Assembly (NCBI RefSeq): GCF_000987775.1
Contig: NZ_LAHO01000001.1
Location: 372,001 to 436,000 of the forward strand
DNA length: 64,000 bases
Direction of reading: 5' to 3'
Source: Arsukibacterium ikkense
GTDB taxonomy: Bacteria; Pseudomonadota; Gammaproteobacteria; Enterobacterales; Alteromonadaceae
The position numbers and the translations under genes were made by a program. Shown here in pieces: positions 1-8,669 of this stretch (its first letter is position 1; every line of letters begins with the position of its first letter). The notes under the pieces were generated by a model, which was not told the origin of the DNA, made no database searches, and saw only the letters and a list, made by a program, of their open reading frames with translations.

Positions 1-30
1 TCTGATAAACGCCAGGTTGAGCGAATAAAA

Positions 31-1329
31 ATGGCCGTGATAAGCGCAACAGAGCTGACCGCACAACTTAATGCTTGCGGTGTCACTAAGGTGGTACTGG
101 CGTTAAGTGGTGGCCTGGATTCGATGGTGTTGCTGGAGCTGCTGCATCAGGCCAGGCAAGTTGCCGGGTTTGCGCTGCAGGCCGTTTATGTCAACCATGG
201 CCTGAACCCTGACGCTGACCGCTGGGCTGGGCACTGTGCCAGTGCTTGTGCCCTGCGTAACATTGAGTTTTTCAGTCTGCAAATTAATATTGCAGGCTCC
301 GGCAATCTGGAAGCGGCCGCCCGCGAAGGCAGATACCAGGCACTGGCGCCTTTTATTGACACTGCCACTACCGCACTGCTCACCGGGCACCACGCCGATG
401 ATCAGCTGGAAACCTTATTCCTGGCGTTAAAGCGGGGCGCGGGAGCGTCAGGTTTAAGCGGTATGGCCCGGCAACGGCCTTTTGCCAATGGCTACTTACT
501 GCGCCCGTTACTAGATTGCAGCCGCCAGCATATTCTGGCGTTTGCCCGCCAGTATCAGCTGAGCTGGGTGGATGATAGCAGCAACCAGAATAACCACTTT
601 GACCGCAATTATATTCGCAACGTCATAGCGCCATTATTAACCGGGCGCTGGCCAGCTTTTACTGAGACAACACGCCGTAGCATGCAGCATCTGGCCCAGC
701 AGCAACAGCTACTGGATCACTATACTGAGCAGGCAATGATACGTTGTGTTGAGGGCAGGCGCTTGCATCTGGCCGCACTGCAGCAATACCTGCCACTGCA
801 ACAGGATTTAGTGATCCGCCGCTGGCTGGCGCAATTTCAGTTAAACCCCTCCAGCCAATGGCTGCAAACGGCAAAGCAACAGGTGATTGCCGCCAGCCCC
901 GACGCACAGCCGTTGCTGGTGTTAGGACAGTACCAGTTAAGGCGGTATCAGCAATGGCTGTATCTGGAACAACTGCGCGAGTTTCCGGCAACTTGTTGCC
1001 GCTTGTTATGGGATATGCAAGGGTGTATGGCTTTGCCTGCAGGCCTGGGGGCGCTGGCGGTTTACAACACGGCCGGCCCCGGCCGCTTGGCTATGGTTCG
1101 CTCTGAGGTTGTGGTGGTGTTTGGCCAGCTTAGCCTGCCCTTTAAACCGGCTGGGCAGGCGCAGCATAAGCCACTGAAACAGTGGTTTAAACTATGGCAG
1201 CTGCCGCCCTGGCAACGTGGCCAGGTGCCACTGCTGCTAGCTGACGACAGGCTGGTGGTAGTAGCAGGCTACGCCACTGCGTTTAGCACGACACAGGCGG
1301 ACTGCTGGCTAGGCTGGTCGCAAAGTTAA
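31..1329 (+). CDS. tilS: tRNA(Ile)-lysidine synthase TilS
   Basis: Cytoplasmic ATP-dependent enzyme that attaches lysine to C34 of the tRNA-Ile CAU anticodon, making it read AUA. The PP-loop motif SGGLDS is at residues 26-31, in the usual N-terminal ATP pyrophosphatase position. The motif GHHADDQLETLF near residue 118 is the family's second signature. At 432 aa it is the normal length for the two-domain form with a C-terminal tRNA-binding domain. ATG at 31 is the first possible start in frame; the preceding in-frame codons contain none. The 3' end overlaps the convergent cyclase gene by 47 bp. An upstream gene would normally be accA, but only 30 bases are visible. Confidence 0.97.
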   Translation: MAVISATELTAQLNACGVTKVVLALSGGLDSMVLLELLHQARQVAGFALQAVYVNHGLNPDADRWAGHCASACALRNIEFFSLQINIAGSGNLEAAAREGRYQALAPFIDTATTALLTGHHADDQLETLFLALKRGAGASGLSGMARQRPFANGYLLRPLLDCSRQHILAFARQYQLSWVDDSSNQNNHFDRNYIRNVIAPLLTGRWPAFTETTRRSMQHLAQQQQLLDHYTEQAMIRCVEGRRLHLAALQQYLPLQQDLVIRRWLAQFQLNPSSQWLQTAKQQVIAASPDAQPLLVLGQYQLRRYQQWLYLEQLREFPATCCRLLWDMQGCMALPAGLGALAVYNTAGPGRLAMVRSEVVVVFGQLSLPFKPAGQAQHKPLKQWFKLWQLPPWQRGQVPLLLADDRLVVVAGYATAFSTTQADCWLGWSQS

Positions 1330-2260
1330 CCGTACCTGCTGCCATGCCTGGTGTATCGCGTCCGACCTGGCGCAAATTGGCCTTACCGGCAGCTTTGGCT
1401 TCATACAAAGCCTTGTCAGCGGCAGCAAAAAATTGCGCGGCCAGTTGTAGCGGTTGCAAAAAGGCCAGCCCAGCGCTGGCGCTGATTTGATACTGCACGC
1501 ATTTATGGTGTTGATTAATGGCTTTAAGCAAGCGCCTGGCCACTAAATCAGCACTGTCGGCATCATCATCATTCAGGATCACGGCAAACTCATCACCACC
1601 AAAACGAAACAGGCTGTCGGTCTGGCGCAGCGCATCGCGCATACAATCTGCCACCACTATTAGCAGCTCATCCCCCATGGCATGGCCAAAGTTGTCGTTC
1701 AGCTGCTTAAAATTATCTAAATCCAGCAATAATAATGCACAGGGCTGCTGACGACGGCGAGCTAACTGAATGGCTTTAGCAAAGCTATCGTCAAAAAATC
1801 GCCGGTTACCAAGTGCGGTAAGGGGGTCTTTTAAGGCCATTTGTTGTAAACGTGCTACCACCAGGGCATTACGCAGCGCAAACAGCCACTCGCTTTCCAG
1901 TAACAATAAATCACGCTGTTGCATTGGGCTAAAGGCTTGATCGCTCTGATAGTGTACCTCCGCCAGACACTGCTGATTTAACACCAGCAGACTTTTGTAG
2001 GTATAGGCACCATTGCTTGAACCGGCTGCGCTATGTTCACCAAAGGCGGTATTTAGCCGGATACCGCTAATACTGAGCAAACGACCAACATACATTGAAA
2101 AAATATCCAGTTGTTGCTGAATATCCAGGCTGGTTTGTAGCTGGCTGGTCAGCGTTTGCTCGGTGCAGTCTGGCAGGCTGTCTGCCTGCTGGCAACGATT
2201 CAGTGCAGCATAGCTGGGTGCTACATCCAGCGCCAGCTCCCGGTTCATCATATTGTCCAT
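1283..2260 (-). CDS. GGDEF diguanylate cyclase
   Basis: Predicted enzyme making cyclic di-GMP from two GTP. The C-terminal half carries the intact GGDEF active-site motif, with RQTD five residues upstream matching the RxxD product-inhibition site. The family signature DPLTALGNRRFFDD marks the start of the domain. The N-terminal ~150 residues have no transmembrane segment and look like a GAF-type sensor, though this is uncertain. I chose the ATG at 2260 because AAGGA sits 6 nt upstream; an in-frame ATG at 2335 would add 25 residues without a clear ribosome site. It converges on tilS and overlaps it by 47 bp. Confidence 0.92.
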   Translation of the reverse strand: MDNMMNRELALDVAPSYAALNRCQQADSLPDCTEQTLTSQLQTSLDIQQQLDIFSMYVGRLLSISGIRLNTAFGEHSAAGSSNGAYTYKSLLVLNQQCLAEVHYQSDQAFSPMQQRDLLLLESEWLFALRNALVVARLQQMALKDPLTALGNRRFFDDSFAKAIQLARRRQQPCALLLLDLDNFKQLNDNFGHAMGDELLIVVADCMRDALRQTDSLFRFGGDEFAVILNDDDADSADLVARRLLKAINQHHKCVQYQISASAGLAFLQPLQLAAQFFAAADKALYEAKAAGKANLRQVGRDTPGMAAGTVNFATSLASSPPVSC

Positions 2261-2382
2261 CACCAGTCCTTCTAAAAAAGATACTGGTTGGCTAAAGCAA
2301 AATTCAGGCCAAATGTTAAATGCACTATATTTCAAATGCTTAAGTTGGGCATTCTAGTCGGAGTCAAGCAATTGACGACAGC

Positions 2383-3531
2383 TTAGCCGTCGTCGTCGGC
2401 AAGAAACTGCATAATGTGGTCTATTTGTTTACAACCATCGTCAAACCCTAATTCAATTAAGCGACGGGTATATTTTTGTTCGAATAATAAGTAACTGGCC
2501 AGACTGGAATCAGAATGTTGCCGGATGCCCAGCCCGCGTAATAAGGTGCGCACGGCAAGTGGTAAGCACAGGTAATACTCGCTGGCCAGCTGGTTAAAGT
2601 TCTGACTGGGGTTAATCAGCAGGCTTTGCACCGGTTTAAGTTCCGTGTCAATCTTGTTAGCACGCAGGGTTTCAACTGTTTTGTTGATGCGCTGCATCCG
2701 TTCCAGATCAGAGTTTAAGGTATCAGTGAAAACGGTGTCCAGCAAATGGCCGGCGACTGTGGCTAAATCTGGGTGATGCAGATTGCGAGGGCTGCTTTCT
2801 TCCTTTCGCGGGTCTTCCACGCCGATGATCAGGATCTTATCGGCGCCCAAATGAATAGGGGCACTTAATGGCGCCAGCTGATTAACGGAACCATCACCAA
2901 AATATTGCTGGTGGATCCTGACCGACGGAAAAATAATCGGAATGGCGGCAGAAGCCATCAGATGATGCACGCCCAGCAAGGTGCGCTGGCCACAACGTTT
3001 TGCCCGGCGCCACTCTTGTGCATGGTCTGACTGGAAAAAGGTGATGGAATCACCGTTATTATAACAGGACGTGGTTACTGAGAAGCTGGACAGATAACCG
3101 CCCATGATATTACGGTCAATCCGTTGTAAATCAAGAATTCGGCCAAGCAGTTGTTTCAGCGGTTTATTATCAAAGACACTGACCGGCTTTTTATTGGCGT
3201 AGTCTGCCTGAAAGGCGCCAAAGATATTTCGCATTAAATGCCAGAATACCCTGGGGTAGTCCGAGTAATACACCTGATTGGTATGAAAATGACGCCATAC
3301 CGATTCAATTTTTTTCACACCTAAATGAAAGCAGGAAGCATAGCAGGCAATGCCGGCGCCATTAATAGCGCCAGCAGAGGTGCCATTGATAATATCAAAA
3401 GGTATCGGGCTGGCTCTGGGGTAGCGCTGAGCAATTGCTTTTAACACACCAACCTGATAAGCGGCGCGGGCGCCACCACCAGTTAGTAATAGTGCGGTTT
3501 TTTTTCTGTTCGCTGTTGCTTGTCTAACCAT
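2383..3531 (-). CDS. Patatin-like phospholipase family protein
   Basis: Predicted serine acyl hydrolase of the patatin family (Ser-Asp dyad). The oxyanion-hole glycine loop TGGGARAAYQVGVL lies near the N terminus. The nucleophile elbow GTSAG follows about 45 residues later, and the catalytic Asp is in the motif FGDGSVNQLAPL. No signal peptide is visible in the chosen form, so it may act on the inner leaflet or in the cytoplasm. The frame is open upstream to 3645, but the conserved family start aligns with the ATG at 3531. This gives 382 aa and leaves an 81-bp divergent promoter region with the DUF3014 gene. The C-terminal third is of the long bacterial patatin type. Substrate unknown. Confidence 0.9.
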   Translation of the reverse strand: MVRQATANRKKTALLLTGGGARAAYQVGVLKAIAQRYPRASPIPFDIINGTSAGAINGAGIACYASCFHLGVKKIESVWRHFHTNQVYYSDYPRVFWHLMRNIFGAFQADYANKKPVSVFDNKPLKQLLGRILDLQRIDRNIMGGYLSSFSVTTSCYNNGDSITFFQSDHAQEWRRAKRCGQRTLLGVHHLMASAAIPIIFPSVRIHQQYFGDGSVNQLAPLSAPIHLGADKILIIGVEDPRKEESSPRNLHHPDLATVAGHLLDTVFTDTLNSDLERMQRINKTVETLRANKIDTELKPVQSLLINPSQNFNQLASEYYLCLPLAVRTLLRGLGIRQHSDSSLASYLLFEQKYTRRLIELGFDDGCKQIDHIMQFLADDDG

Positions 3532-3612
3532 AGTTATAATGAACTTTTCTGCTAATTCATGCTCTCTGTTGGTATATTGCAGTATATCAGGGCGACTAAC
3601 AAGGAGACACTC

Positions 3613-4482
3613 ATGACGGCGCAACCTTCTGGTAGCGGGCAACAACTTTATTATGCAGGTATAGCGGCAGTGATACTGGTTATTTTACTGGCATTGTGGT
3701 TATTGCTAAAGCCCGCAGGCGTGCCTGAAAGCAGCGCGCCAGTGCCGGTCGCAGAACCTGTACCGAGGCTGGTGGTAGCGCCAGAGCCCATCGCAGTGCC
3801 TGAGCCGGATAGTGAGCAAGAGCCTGTTGTGTCTGCTGAACCAGAGCTTATCGTGCCCGAGCCGGCAGCTGAGCCAGAACCCGAGCCTCTGCCTGAGCTG
3901 GAGCAATCTGATCCGCTGTTAAAACGGGAATTACTGCAGCTAGACTGGCCACCCGGTTTGGCCGGTTTAATTAATACTGAGCAGATGGTACGCAATCTGG
4001 TAGTGACAATTGATAACCTGGCGCAGCAGCAACTGGTGACCAATCATCCGGTGGTGGCACCATTGGATCGGCCGTTTCAGGCGCTAGCTGAGCCTGATGG
4101 TGAGCGCTACCAGCTTGACCCTGCCGGCTATCAGCGTTATGAGCCTTATCTGCGATTGTTAGAAACGGCAGAGCCGGAAAAAATGCTAAAAGTGTTGCAG
4201 CGTTATCAACCGCTGTTTGAGCAGGCTTTTGCCGAACTGGGTTACCCGGATCTGAGTTTTCAGCAACGCTTACAGCAAGCATTACAGCAATTTTTAGCGA
4301 TAGAACCGATAATGGTTGACACTACCTTGCTGCGGCCATCAGTAGCTTATACCTATGCCGATCCGGCAGTAGAAAGCCGTAGCGCCCTGCAGAAGCAGAT
4401 TATCCGGATGGGGCCGGCTAACCACCAACGCTTGCGGGTAGTAGCGTTGCGATATCAGGCGCTACTGGCGCGCGCTGATTAA
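3613..4482 (+). CDS. DUF3014 family single-pass membrane protein
   Basis: 289-aa protein of unknown function. One transmembrane helix lies at about residues 15-35 (GIAAVILVILLALWLLL), followed by a Pro/Glu-rich linker of about 60 residues made of repeated PEP/AEP units. The C-terminal globular domain matches DUF3014: LINTEQMVRNLVVTIDNL, then YLRLLETAEPEKML, the LGYPDLSFQQRL stretch and a final IRMGPANHQRLR. The topology suggests a short cytoplasmic N terminus and a periplasmic domain. The start is the ATG at 3613, preceded by AAGGAGA; the upstream in-frame ATG at 3559 lies in the divergent promoter region. Members often sit near ffs or patatin genes, but no function is established. Confidence 0.88.
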   Translation: MTAQPSGSGQQLYYAGIAAVILVILLALWLLLKPAGVPESSAPVPVAEPVPRLVVAPEPIAVPEPDSEQEPVVSAEPELIVPEPAAEPEPEPLPELEQSDPLLKRELLQLDWPPGLAGLINTEQMVRNLVVTIDNLAQQQLVTNHPVVAPLDRPFQALAEPDGERYQLDPAGYQRYEPYLRLLETAEPEKMLKVLQRYQPLFEQAFAELGYPDLSFQQRLQQALQQFLAIEPIMVDTTLLRPSVAYTYADPAVESRSALQKQIIRMGPANHQRLRVVALRYQALLARAD

Positions 4483-4596
4483 ACATTAAGCAATAACGCT
4501 TAGTCAGGGTTAAATCACTTGAAACCTGACAGCCCATTGCGCATAATGCCCGCCTGCTGAGGTTGGACATGTTATTTTCCAAACCTTTGTAGTCAA

Positions 4597-4711
4597 TGGT
4601 AACTCCATTGGTCCTCTCGCAATGCTAGTAGGTTAACCTGGTCAGGTCCGGAAGGAAGCAGCCACAGCTTATGATGCAGGTGCCGGGATGTGGCTGGTGG
4701 AGTTGCCACCC
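4597..4711 (+). ncRNA. ffs: 4.5S signal recognition particle RNA (SRP RNA, small bacterial type)
   Basis: RNA scaffold of the signal recognition particle; it binds Ffh and FtsY for co-translational membrane targeting. The apical domain is highly conserved: GGTCAGGTCCGGAAGGAAGC at 4640-4659, containing the GGAA tetraloop, and the opposing strand GTGCCGGGATGTGGCTGG at 4680-4697. The 5' strand GGTAACTCC (4598-4606) pairs with the 3' strand GGAGTTGCC (4699-4707), closing the hairpin. Ends are estimated from this pairing. Its 3' part is overlapped on the opposite strand by the end of the YbaM-like gene. Confidence 0.95.
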
Positions 4712-4887
4712 ACTTTAAGCTTGTTCCGGTAATCATTTACGACAATTTCTAATGCCGCCATAATATCGGCATCGGCTATTTGCTGCTGTTCCAGCAACAT
4801 AATTAAGTCAACAGCCAGTTTTACATGCTGTGGCGCCTGTGCCAAACCCGCCGGCGCCTCTGGCGCAAACCCAGGCACTGAGTTCAC
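4669..4887 (-). CDS. ybaM: YbaM-like small protein (DUF2496)
   Basis: Small soluble protein of unknown function. The core QHVKLAVDLIMLLEQQQI and the following residues match the DUF2496 protein YbaM of E. coli, which is about 53 aa. Here the protein is 72 aa, because a GTG start adds about 12 residues and the 3' end runs on. That GTG forms a GTGA overlap with the stop of the upstream ComFB-family gene, so translation is probably coupled. The last ~14 codons lie antisense to the 3' arm of ffs, so the C-terminal tail is constrained by the RNA sequence. Without the GTG, no good alternative start precedes the conserved core. Confidence 0.82.
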   Translation of the reverse strand: MNSVPGFAPEAPAGLAQAPQHVKLAVDLIMLLEQQQIADADIMAALEIVVNDYRNKLKVGGNSTSHIPAPAS

Positions 4888-5168
4888 TTATTTTCATCCA
4901 GGAACTGGCGTGCCCGGCTAACCGCTTCTTTTACCTTCATCTGCATTTCAAAGCGTTCACTTTGTGGCAGATAAAACGACATATCAACTTCATAACGAAT
5001 ATAGCGCGGTGGTAACAGGTTTAGTGAGATACAACACAAATCTGCCAGGTATTCAGGGTCTTTACTGCCATCAAGTTGCAGTTCAACGATATGGTCAAGT
5101 AACAGTTTTTCATAGTAATTATGAATGTCGTCGTCCAGTTTCATTAGTGCCTCGTCAGTTATGGCCAT
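4884..5168 (-). CDS. ComFB family protein (late competence development family)
   Basis: 94-aa soluble protein resembling the ComFB family: a short helical N terminus (DDIHNYYEKLLLDHIVELQL), a central Cys pair (LADLCCISLNLLPPRYIRY) and a C-terminal helix (KVKEAVSRARQFLDENK). Proteins of this family have been reported as cyclic di-GMP receptors in cyanobacteria; whether this one binds the nucleotide is inference. Two diguanylate cyclases are encoded elsewhere in the window. The gene overlaps the YbaM-like gene by 4 bp, indicating a two-gene operon. The start at 5168 is the first ATG and has only a weak ribosome site; a second in-frame Met occurs at residue 9. Confidence 0.8.
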   Translation of the reverse strand: MAITDEALMKLDDDIHNYYEKLLLDHIVELQLDGSKDPEYLADLCCISLNLLPPRYIRYEVDMSFYLPQSERFEMQMKVKEAVSRARQFLDENK

Positions 5169-5270
5169 TAATGGTTAGCATAATCAGCTTAGTGCGAAAA
5201 CGCCACACAAAGATTGAGTTAAGCAGCTTGACTGTTACAATGCCAGCGTCAAGTTTAGTGGATAACTATA

Positions 5271-6368
5271 ATGCAAAAGAATACCACCCCCTGTTACTAC
5301 GGTGACTACCTGCAATTAGATAAAATACTTACTGCCCAGGCGCCGGAAAGTGCCAAATATGCCAACGAAGCGCACGATGAAACCTTGTTTATTGTGGTGC
5401 ATCAGGTGTATGAGCTGTGGTTTAAACAAATTCTGCATGAATTAAAAGCGGTAATGGCAGTATTTGCCGCAGCAGAAGTTAAAGATCAGCAATTAACCGG
5501 TATTGTGCACAAACTGAAACGGGTGATCAGTATTCAGCAATTGCTGAACCAGCAAATTGCCGTGATGGAAACCATGACGCCGCAAGATTTTATGTCTTTT
5601 CGGGATTATCTGGTACCGGCTTCTGGCTTTCAGAGTGTTCAGTTTAAGATGCTGGAAATTGGCCTGGGGTTGAAAAGCGAATACCGGATTGATTTTGATA
5701 AAAACTCGTTTTACAGCCGTTTAAATGAGCAGGACCGCAACTTTTTACAGGCACTTGAAACCGAGCCAAGTTTATTTGAGCGGATTGAAAAGTGGCTGGA
5801 GCGGATGCCTTTTTTACAACTGGACGATTTCAGCTTCTGGCAAATGTACCACAATGCGACCAAGCAAATGCTGGACGAAGATGCCAGTACGGTGGCCGGA
5901 ATTGCCCAGATAGCCGAGCAGGAACGTGACTTACAGCTGGCCGAAATTGAGCGGACCCGCGCAAAATTTGCGGCCTTGCTTGACCAGCAAAAATACCAGG
6001 AATTACAACAGCAAGGCAGTTTCCGCTTAAGTCAGCGTGCTATGTTGTCAGCGTTATTTATTAGCCTGTATCAGGAAGAGCCAGTATTTAATTTGCCGTT
6101 TCAATTACTGACCTGTTTAACTGAAATTGACGAAAACCTGACGATCTGGCGCTACAAGCATGCCATGATGGTGCAGCGGATGCTGGGCACTAAAATTGGC
6201 ACTGGTGGTTCATCAGGCCATGATTACCTGAAGCGCACCACGGAAAAAAACCGGATTTTTACCGATTTATTTAATATGGCCACTTTTTTACTGCCCAAAT
6301 CGGGTTTACCTGTGTTGCCACCGCAGGTAAAACAAAAATTAGGTTTTTATTTTGGCCCCGAGCGTTAA
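5271..6368 (+). CDS. kynA: Tryptophan 2,3-dioxygenase
   Basis: Haem enzyme opening the indole ring of L-Trp to N-formylkynurenine, the first step of the kynurenine pathway. The N-terminal signature YYGDYLQLDKIL and the haem/substrate region ETLFIVVHQVYELWFKQIL are present. The distal motif LWRYKHAMMVQRMLG plus GTGGSSGHDYLKRT contains the expected axial His and substrate-contact residues. At 365 aa it belongs to the longer subtype. It stands alone: no kynurenine formamidase or kynureninase is adjacent, so pathway partners must be elsewhere. Its last 30 bp overlap the end of the convergent deacetylase-family gene. Confidence 0.95.
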   Translation: MQKNTTPCYYGDYLQLDKILTAQAPESAKYANEAHDETLFIVVHQVYELWFKQILHELKAVMAVFAAAEVKDQQLTGIVHKLKRVISIQQLLNQQIAVMETMTPQDFMSFRDYLVPASGFQSVQFKMLEIGLGLKSEYRIDFDKNSFYSRLNEQDRNFLQALETEPSLFERIEKWLERMPFLQLDDFSFWQMYHNATKQMLDEDASTVAGIAQIAEQERDLQLAEIERTRAKFAALLDQQKYQELQQQGSFRLSQRAMLSALFISLYQEEPVFNLPFQLLTCLTEIDENLTIWRYKHAMMVQRMLGTKIGTGGSSGHDYLKRTTEKNRIFTDLFNMATFLLPKSGLPVLPPQVKQKLGFYFGPER

Positions 6369-7277
6369 ACCGTTAACGGCAAACGCCGCCTTAAACAGCT
6401 GCAAATGCAGCTGGGTCAGGGCGGTAACGTTGCGCTGATAACCGCCACCGATAACAGCCGCGACCGGAATATTGCGGCTGCGACAGGCGCTAAGTACTAG
6501 TAAATCACGCTGATATAAAGCATCAGTTGAAATATCCAGCAGCCCCAACTCATCGTTGCTGTGAATATCTACGCCCGCGTCAAAAAGCACCAACTCGGGT
6601 TGGTGCCAGTTGAGTAAAGTTTCCAGGCTTTGGCTTACCGTTTCTAAATACTCAGTATCGCTGCAATGCTGCGCCAGGCCGATATCCCAGTCTGAGCTGA
6701 TTTTGCGGGCCGGGAAATTTTTTTCACAATGAATGGACGCGGTAATAATGGCCGGGTTATCGGCGAAAATTGCAGCGGTGCCATCGCCCTGATGCACATC
6801 CAAATCAAAAATCAGGATCTTACACAGGCCTTTGGCCAGCATACTGCTGGCGGCGAAGGCTAAATCATTAAAAACGCAAAAGCCGGCGCCTTCAGCAGGT
6901 CTGGCATGGTGATAGCCACCACTCAGATGTAAACCAATACCCCGGCTTAGCGCCAGTTCGGCGCAAAGCCGGGTACCTGCTACTGACACTAACGAGCGGT
7001 CAACCAGCTGTTGTGACCACGGAAAACCTATCCGGCGCATGGCCTGAGGTAAAATAGTACCGCTACAAACACTGGCGACGTAAGCCTTATGATGAATGGA
7101 GTGCAGCTGCTGGGCAGAGATGGCTGCAGGGGTATTGAATAACTCTGGTGTTAAACCCGCCGCCAGCAGTGCCTGATACAACGTCTGATATTTGGTAATA
7201 GGGTAGCGATGGCGTTCAGGCAGGTTAAGCGCGCTGTAACAAGGATGATACACCAACCCCGGCATTGTTACTGGCAT
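6339..7277 (-). CDS. Histone deacetylase superfamily protein (acetoin utilisation/polyamine deacetylase type)
   Basis: Zn-dependent amidohydrolase of the arginase/deacetylase fold, likely acting on acetylated lysine, polyamine or a related amide. The active-site pair H123-H124 lies in GGYHHARP, Zn ligands D160 and H162 in DLDVHQGDG, and the third Zn Asp is in the AGVDIHSNDELG motif near 237. A GGGY motif near the C terminus completes the site. The frame is open to 7421, but the best start is the ATG at 7277 with GAGGG 5 nt upstream, giving 312 aa, normal for the bacterial class. It is last in the run tauE/safE-priC-deacetylase and overlaps kynA tail-to-tail by 30 bp. Confidence 0.9.
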   Translation of the reverse strand: MPVTMPGLVYHPCYSALNLPERHRYPITKYQTLYQALLAAGLTPELFNTPAAISAQQLHSIHHKAYVASVCSGTILPQAMRRIGFPWSQQLVDRSLVSVAGTRLCAELALSRGIGLHLSGGYHHARPAEGAGFCVFNDLAFAASSMLAKGLCKILIFDLDVHQGDGTAAIFADNPAIITASIHCEKNFPARKISSDWDIGLAQHCSDTEYLETVSQSLETLLNWHQPELVLFDAGVDIHSNDELGLLDISTDALYQRDLLVLSACRSRNIPVAAVIGGGYQRNVTALTQLHLQLFKAAFAVNGLTLGAKIKT

Positions 7278-7302
7278 GCTGCCCTCGGTGCTTGTAATGT
7301 CA

Positions 7303-7857
7303 TCAGGGGATGTTTCGCTCATGCTGCAAAATGGCCTGCTCTGTGTCACTGATAGCCTTACGGCACCTGCCAAGCCTGGCATGCAGCGCCAACACATGGT
7401 TAGCGTTACTGTTGCCGCCATAGCGCTCAGCCTGCTCTATCATATCCAGTAAGCGGCGCTCGAACTGCTGATAATCGGTTAGCTGCTGATACAAACCGGC
7501 GCTGCTTTTTTTACTGACTGCGGGTTTTACCGGTTCACGACTGATTTTTGCACTGCGTTGAAATTTACTGCGGGTTTGCTGATTACTAAATGCCCTGGTC
7601 AGGGCATTGACTTGCGCCGCCAAATGTTCTGCTAAACGCTGCCGGCTGGCATCGGACAGCGGCGGTTGGTTATTGCTCAGCCGCTGCAGGTTACGCTTGG
7701 CATCGGCAACATAGTCGGCTAAATCGGGCGAGTGGCAACTGAATAAGCCACTTTCAAACCAGTCCTGGGGTTTACCCGGTTGGCGCGCACTGTCGATGAC
7801 ACTGGCGCGCTGGTATAGCTCGTTTAATTGGCTGGCCAGCACTTGCAGCGCATTCAT
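7303..7857 (-). CDS. priC: Primosomal replication protein PriC
   Basis: Replication-restart protein that loads DnaB at stalled forks through SSB-coated DNA. The 184-aa all-helical protein matches PriC by its N-terminal helix (LASQLNELYQRASVID), the FESGLFSCHSPDLADYVADA stretch and the C-terminal basic helical pair (RLGRCRKAISDTEQAI). The length agrees with the 175-aa E. coli protein plus a short linker. It begins by a 4-bp ATGA overlap with the upstream permease gene, so the pair is probably cotranscribed. A Lys/Ser-rich linker near residues 100-125 separates the two helical parts. Confidence 0.82.
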   Translation of the reverse strand: MNALQVLASQLNELYQRASVIDSARQPGKPQDWFESGLFSCHSPDLADYVADAKRNLQRLSNNQPPLSDASRQRLAEHLAAQVNALTRAFSNQQTRSKFQRSAKISREPVKPAVSKKSSAGLYQQLTDYQQFERRLLDMIEQAERYGGNSNANHVLALHARLGRCRKAISDTEQAILQHERNIP

Positions 7858-8639
7858 GCGTTGCTCCAGGCCTGCCAGGCTAAGCGCAGCGCAATAGCAA
7901 TCACCACGCTGATAAACACTGGCCGGATAAATTTACTGCCAAAGCGAATTGCACTATGGGCGCCTAGAAAAGCGCCAAGCATCAGACAAAGGCCCATAGC
8001 AATACCAAGCAGATAGTTAACATGACCCAGTGCCATAAACGCCACCAGCGAAAAACCGTTACTGATAAAATTCATGGTGCGCGCTACGCCGCTGGTCAGC
8101 AACAGGTTAATTTTATACAGCGCCATACTCGATACCATCCAGAACGCGCCTGCGCCCGGGCCAGCCACACCGTCATAAAACCCCAGCGTTAACCCTTGTA
8201 ATCGTTGCTGCCAGTGTAATTTGCGGTTTTCAATGGGCAACTGCAGCCGGTCATCCGGTTGAATGCGGTTAAATAGGGTGTAAACAGCGGCCAGCAGGAT
8301 CAGTACGGGGAGCAGCTTTTCCAGCAGGGCGGTACTTAGCTGGTCTACCACCAGGGTGCCAAGCAAGGCGCCAATTGCAGTATACAGCAGGCTGCGTCGC
8401 CAGTAGCGGGGATTAAATAACCGCTTGCGGTAGTAGGTGACAGACGCTGTCAGTGAACCAAAGGTGGCAGCCAGTTTATTGGTACCCAGCACCAGATGCG
8501 GTGGCAAGCCGGCCGTTAATAATGCCGGCACAGTTAACAAGCCGCCGCCGCCGGCAATGGCATCAATATAGCCGGCAATAAACGCTACAGCGCAGAGGAT
8601 CAGCAGTAAGTTGGTTGCTGGTAGCAGTTCAGTTAACAC
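7854..8639 (-). CDS. TauE/SafE (TSUP) family permease, YfcA-like
   Basis: Inner-membrane transporter of the sulfite exporter/anion permease family, 261 aa with about seven to eight hydrophobic helices. The N-terminal motif FIAGYIDAIAGGGGLLTVPA is the family signature; a second repeat motif follows around GFYDGVAGPGAGAFWM, showing the internal duplication. Closest in type to YfcA. The substrate cannot be read from sequence; organosulfur or other small anions are possible. The 3' end overlaps priC by 4 bp, and dinG lies 30 bp upstream on the same strand. Confidence 0.9.
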   Translation of the reverse strand: MLTELLPATNLLLILCAVAFIAGYIDAIAGGGGLLTVPALLTAGLPPHLVLGTNKLAATFGSLTASVTYYRKRLFNPRYWRRSLLYTAIGALLGTLVVDQLSTALLEKLLPVLILLAAVYTLFNRIQPDDRLQLPIENRKLHWQQRLQGLTLGFYDGVAGPGAGAFWMVSSMALYKINLLLTSGVARTMNFISNGFSLVAFMALGHVNYLLGIAMGLCLMLGAFLGAHSAIRFGSKFIRPVFISVVIAIALRLAWQAWSNA

Positions 8640-8669
8640 CTGGTTGTATCCTGTCCATACTCAGTTAGG

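Noticed and set aside
1..28. Possible 3' end of an upstream gene (frame ending TAA at 26-28)
   Set aside because: Only eight codons are visible and they match no known accA end I recall, so it is not annotated.
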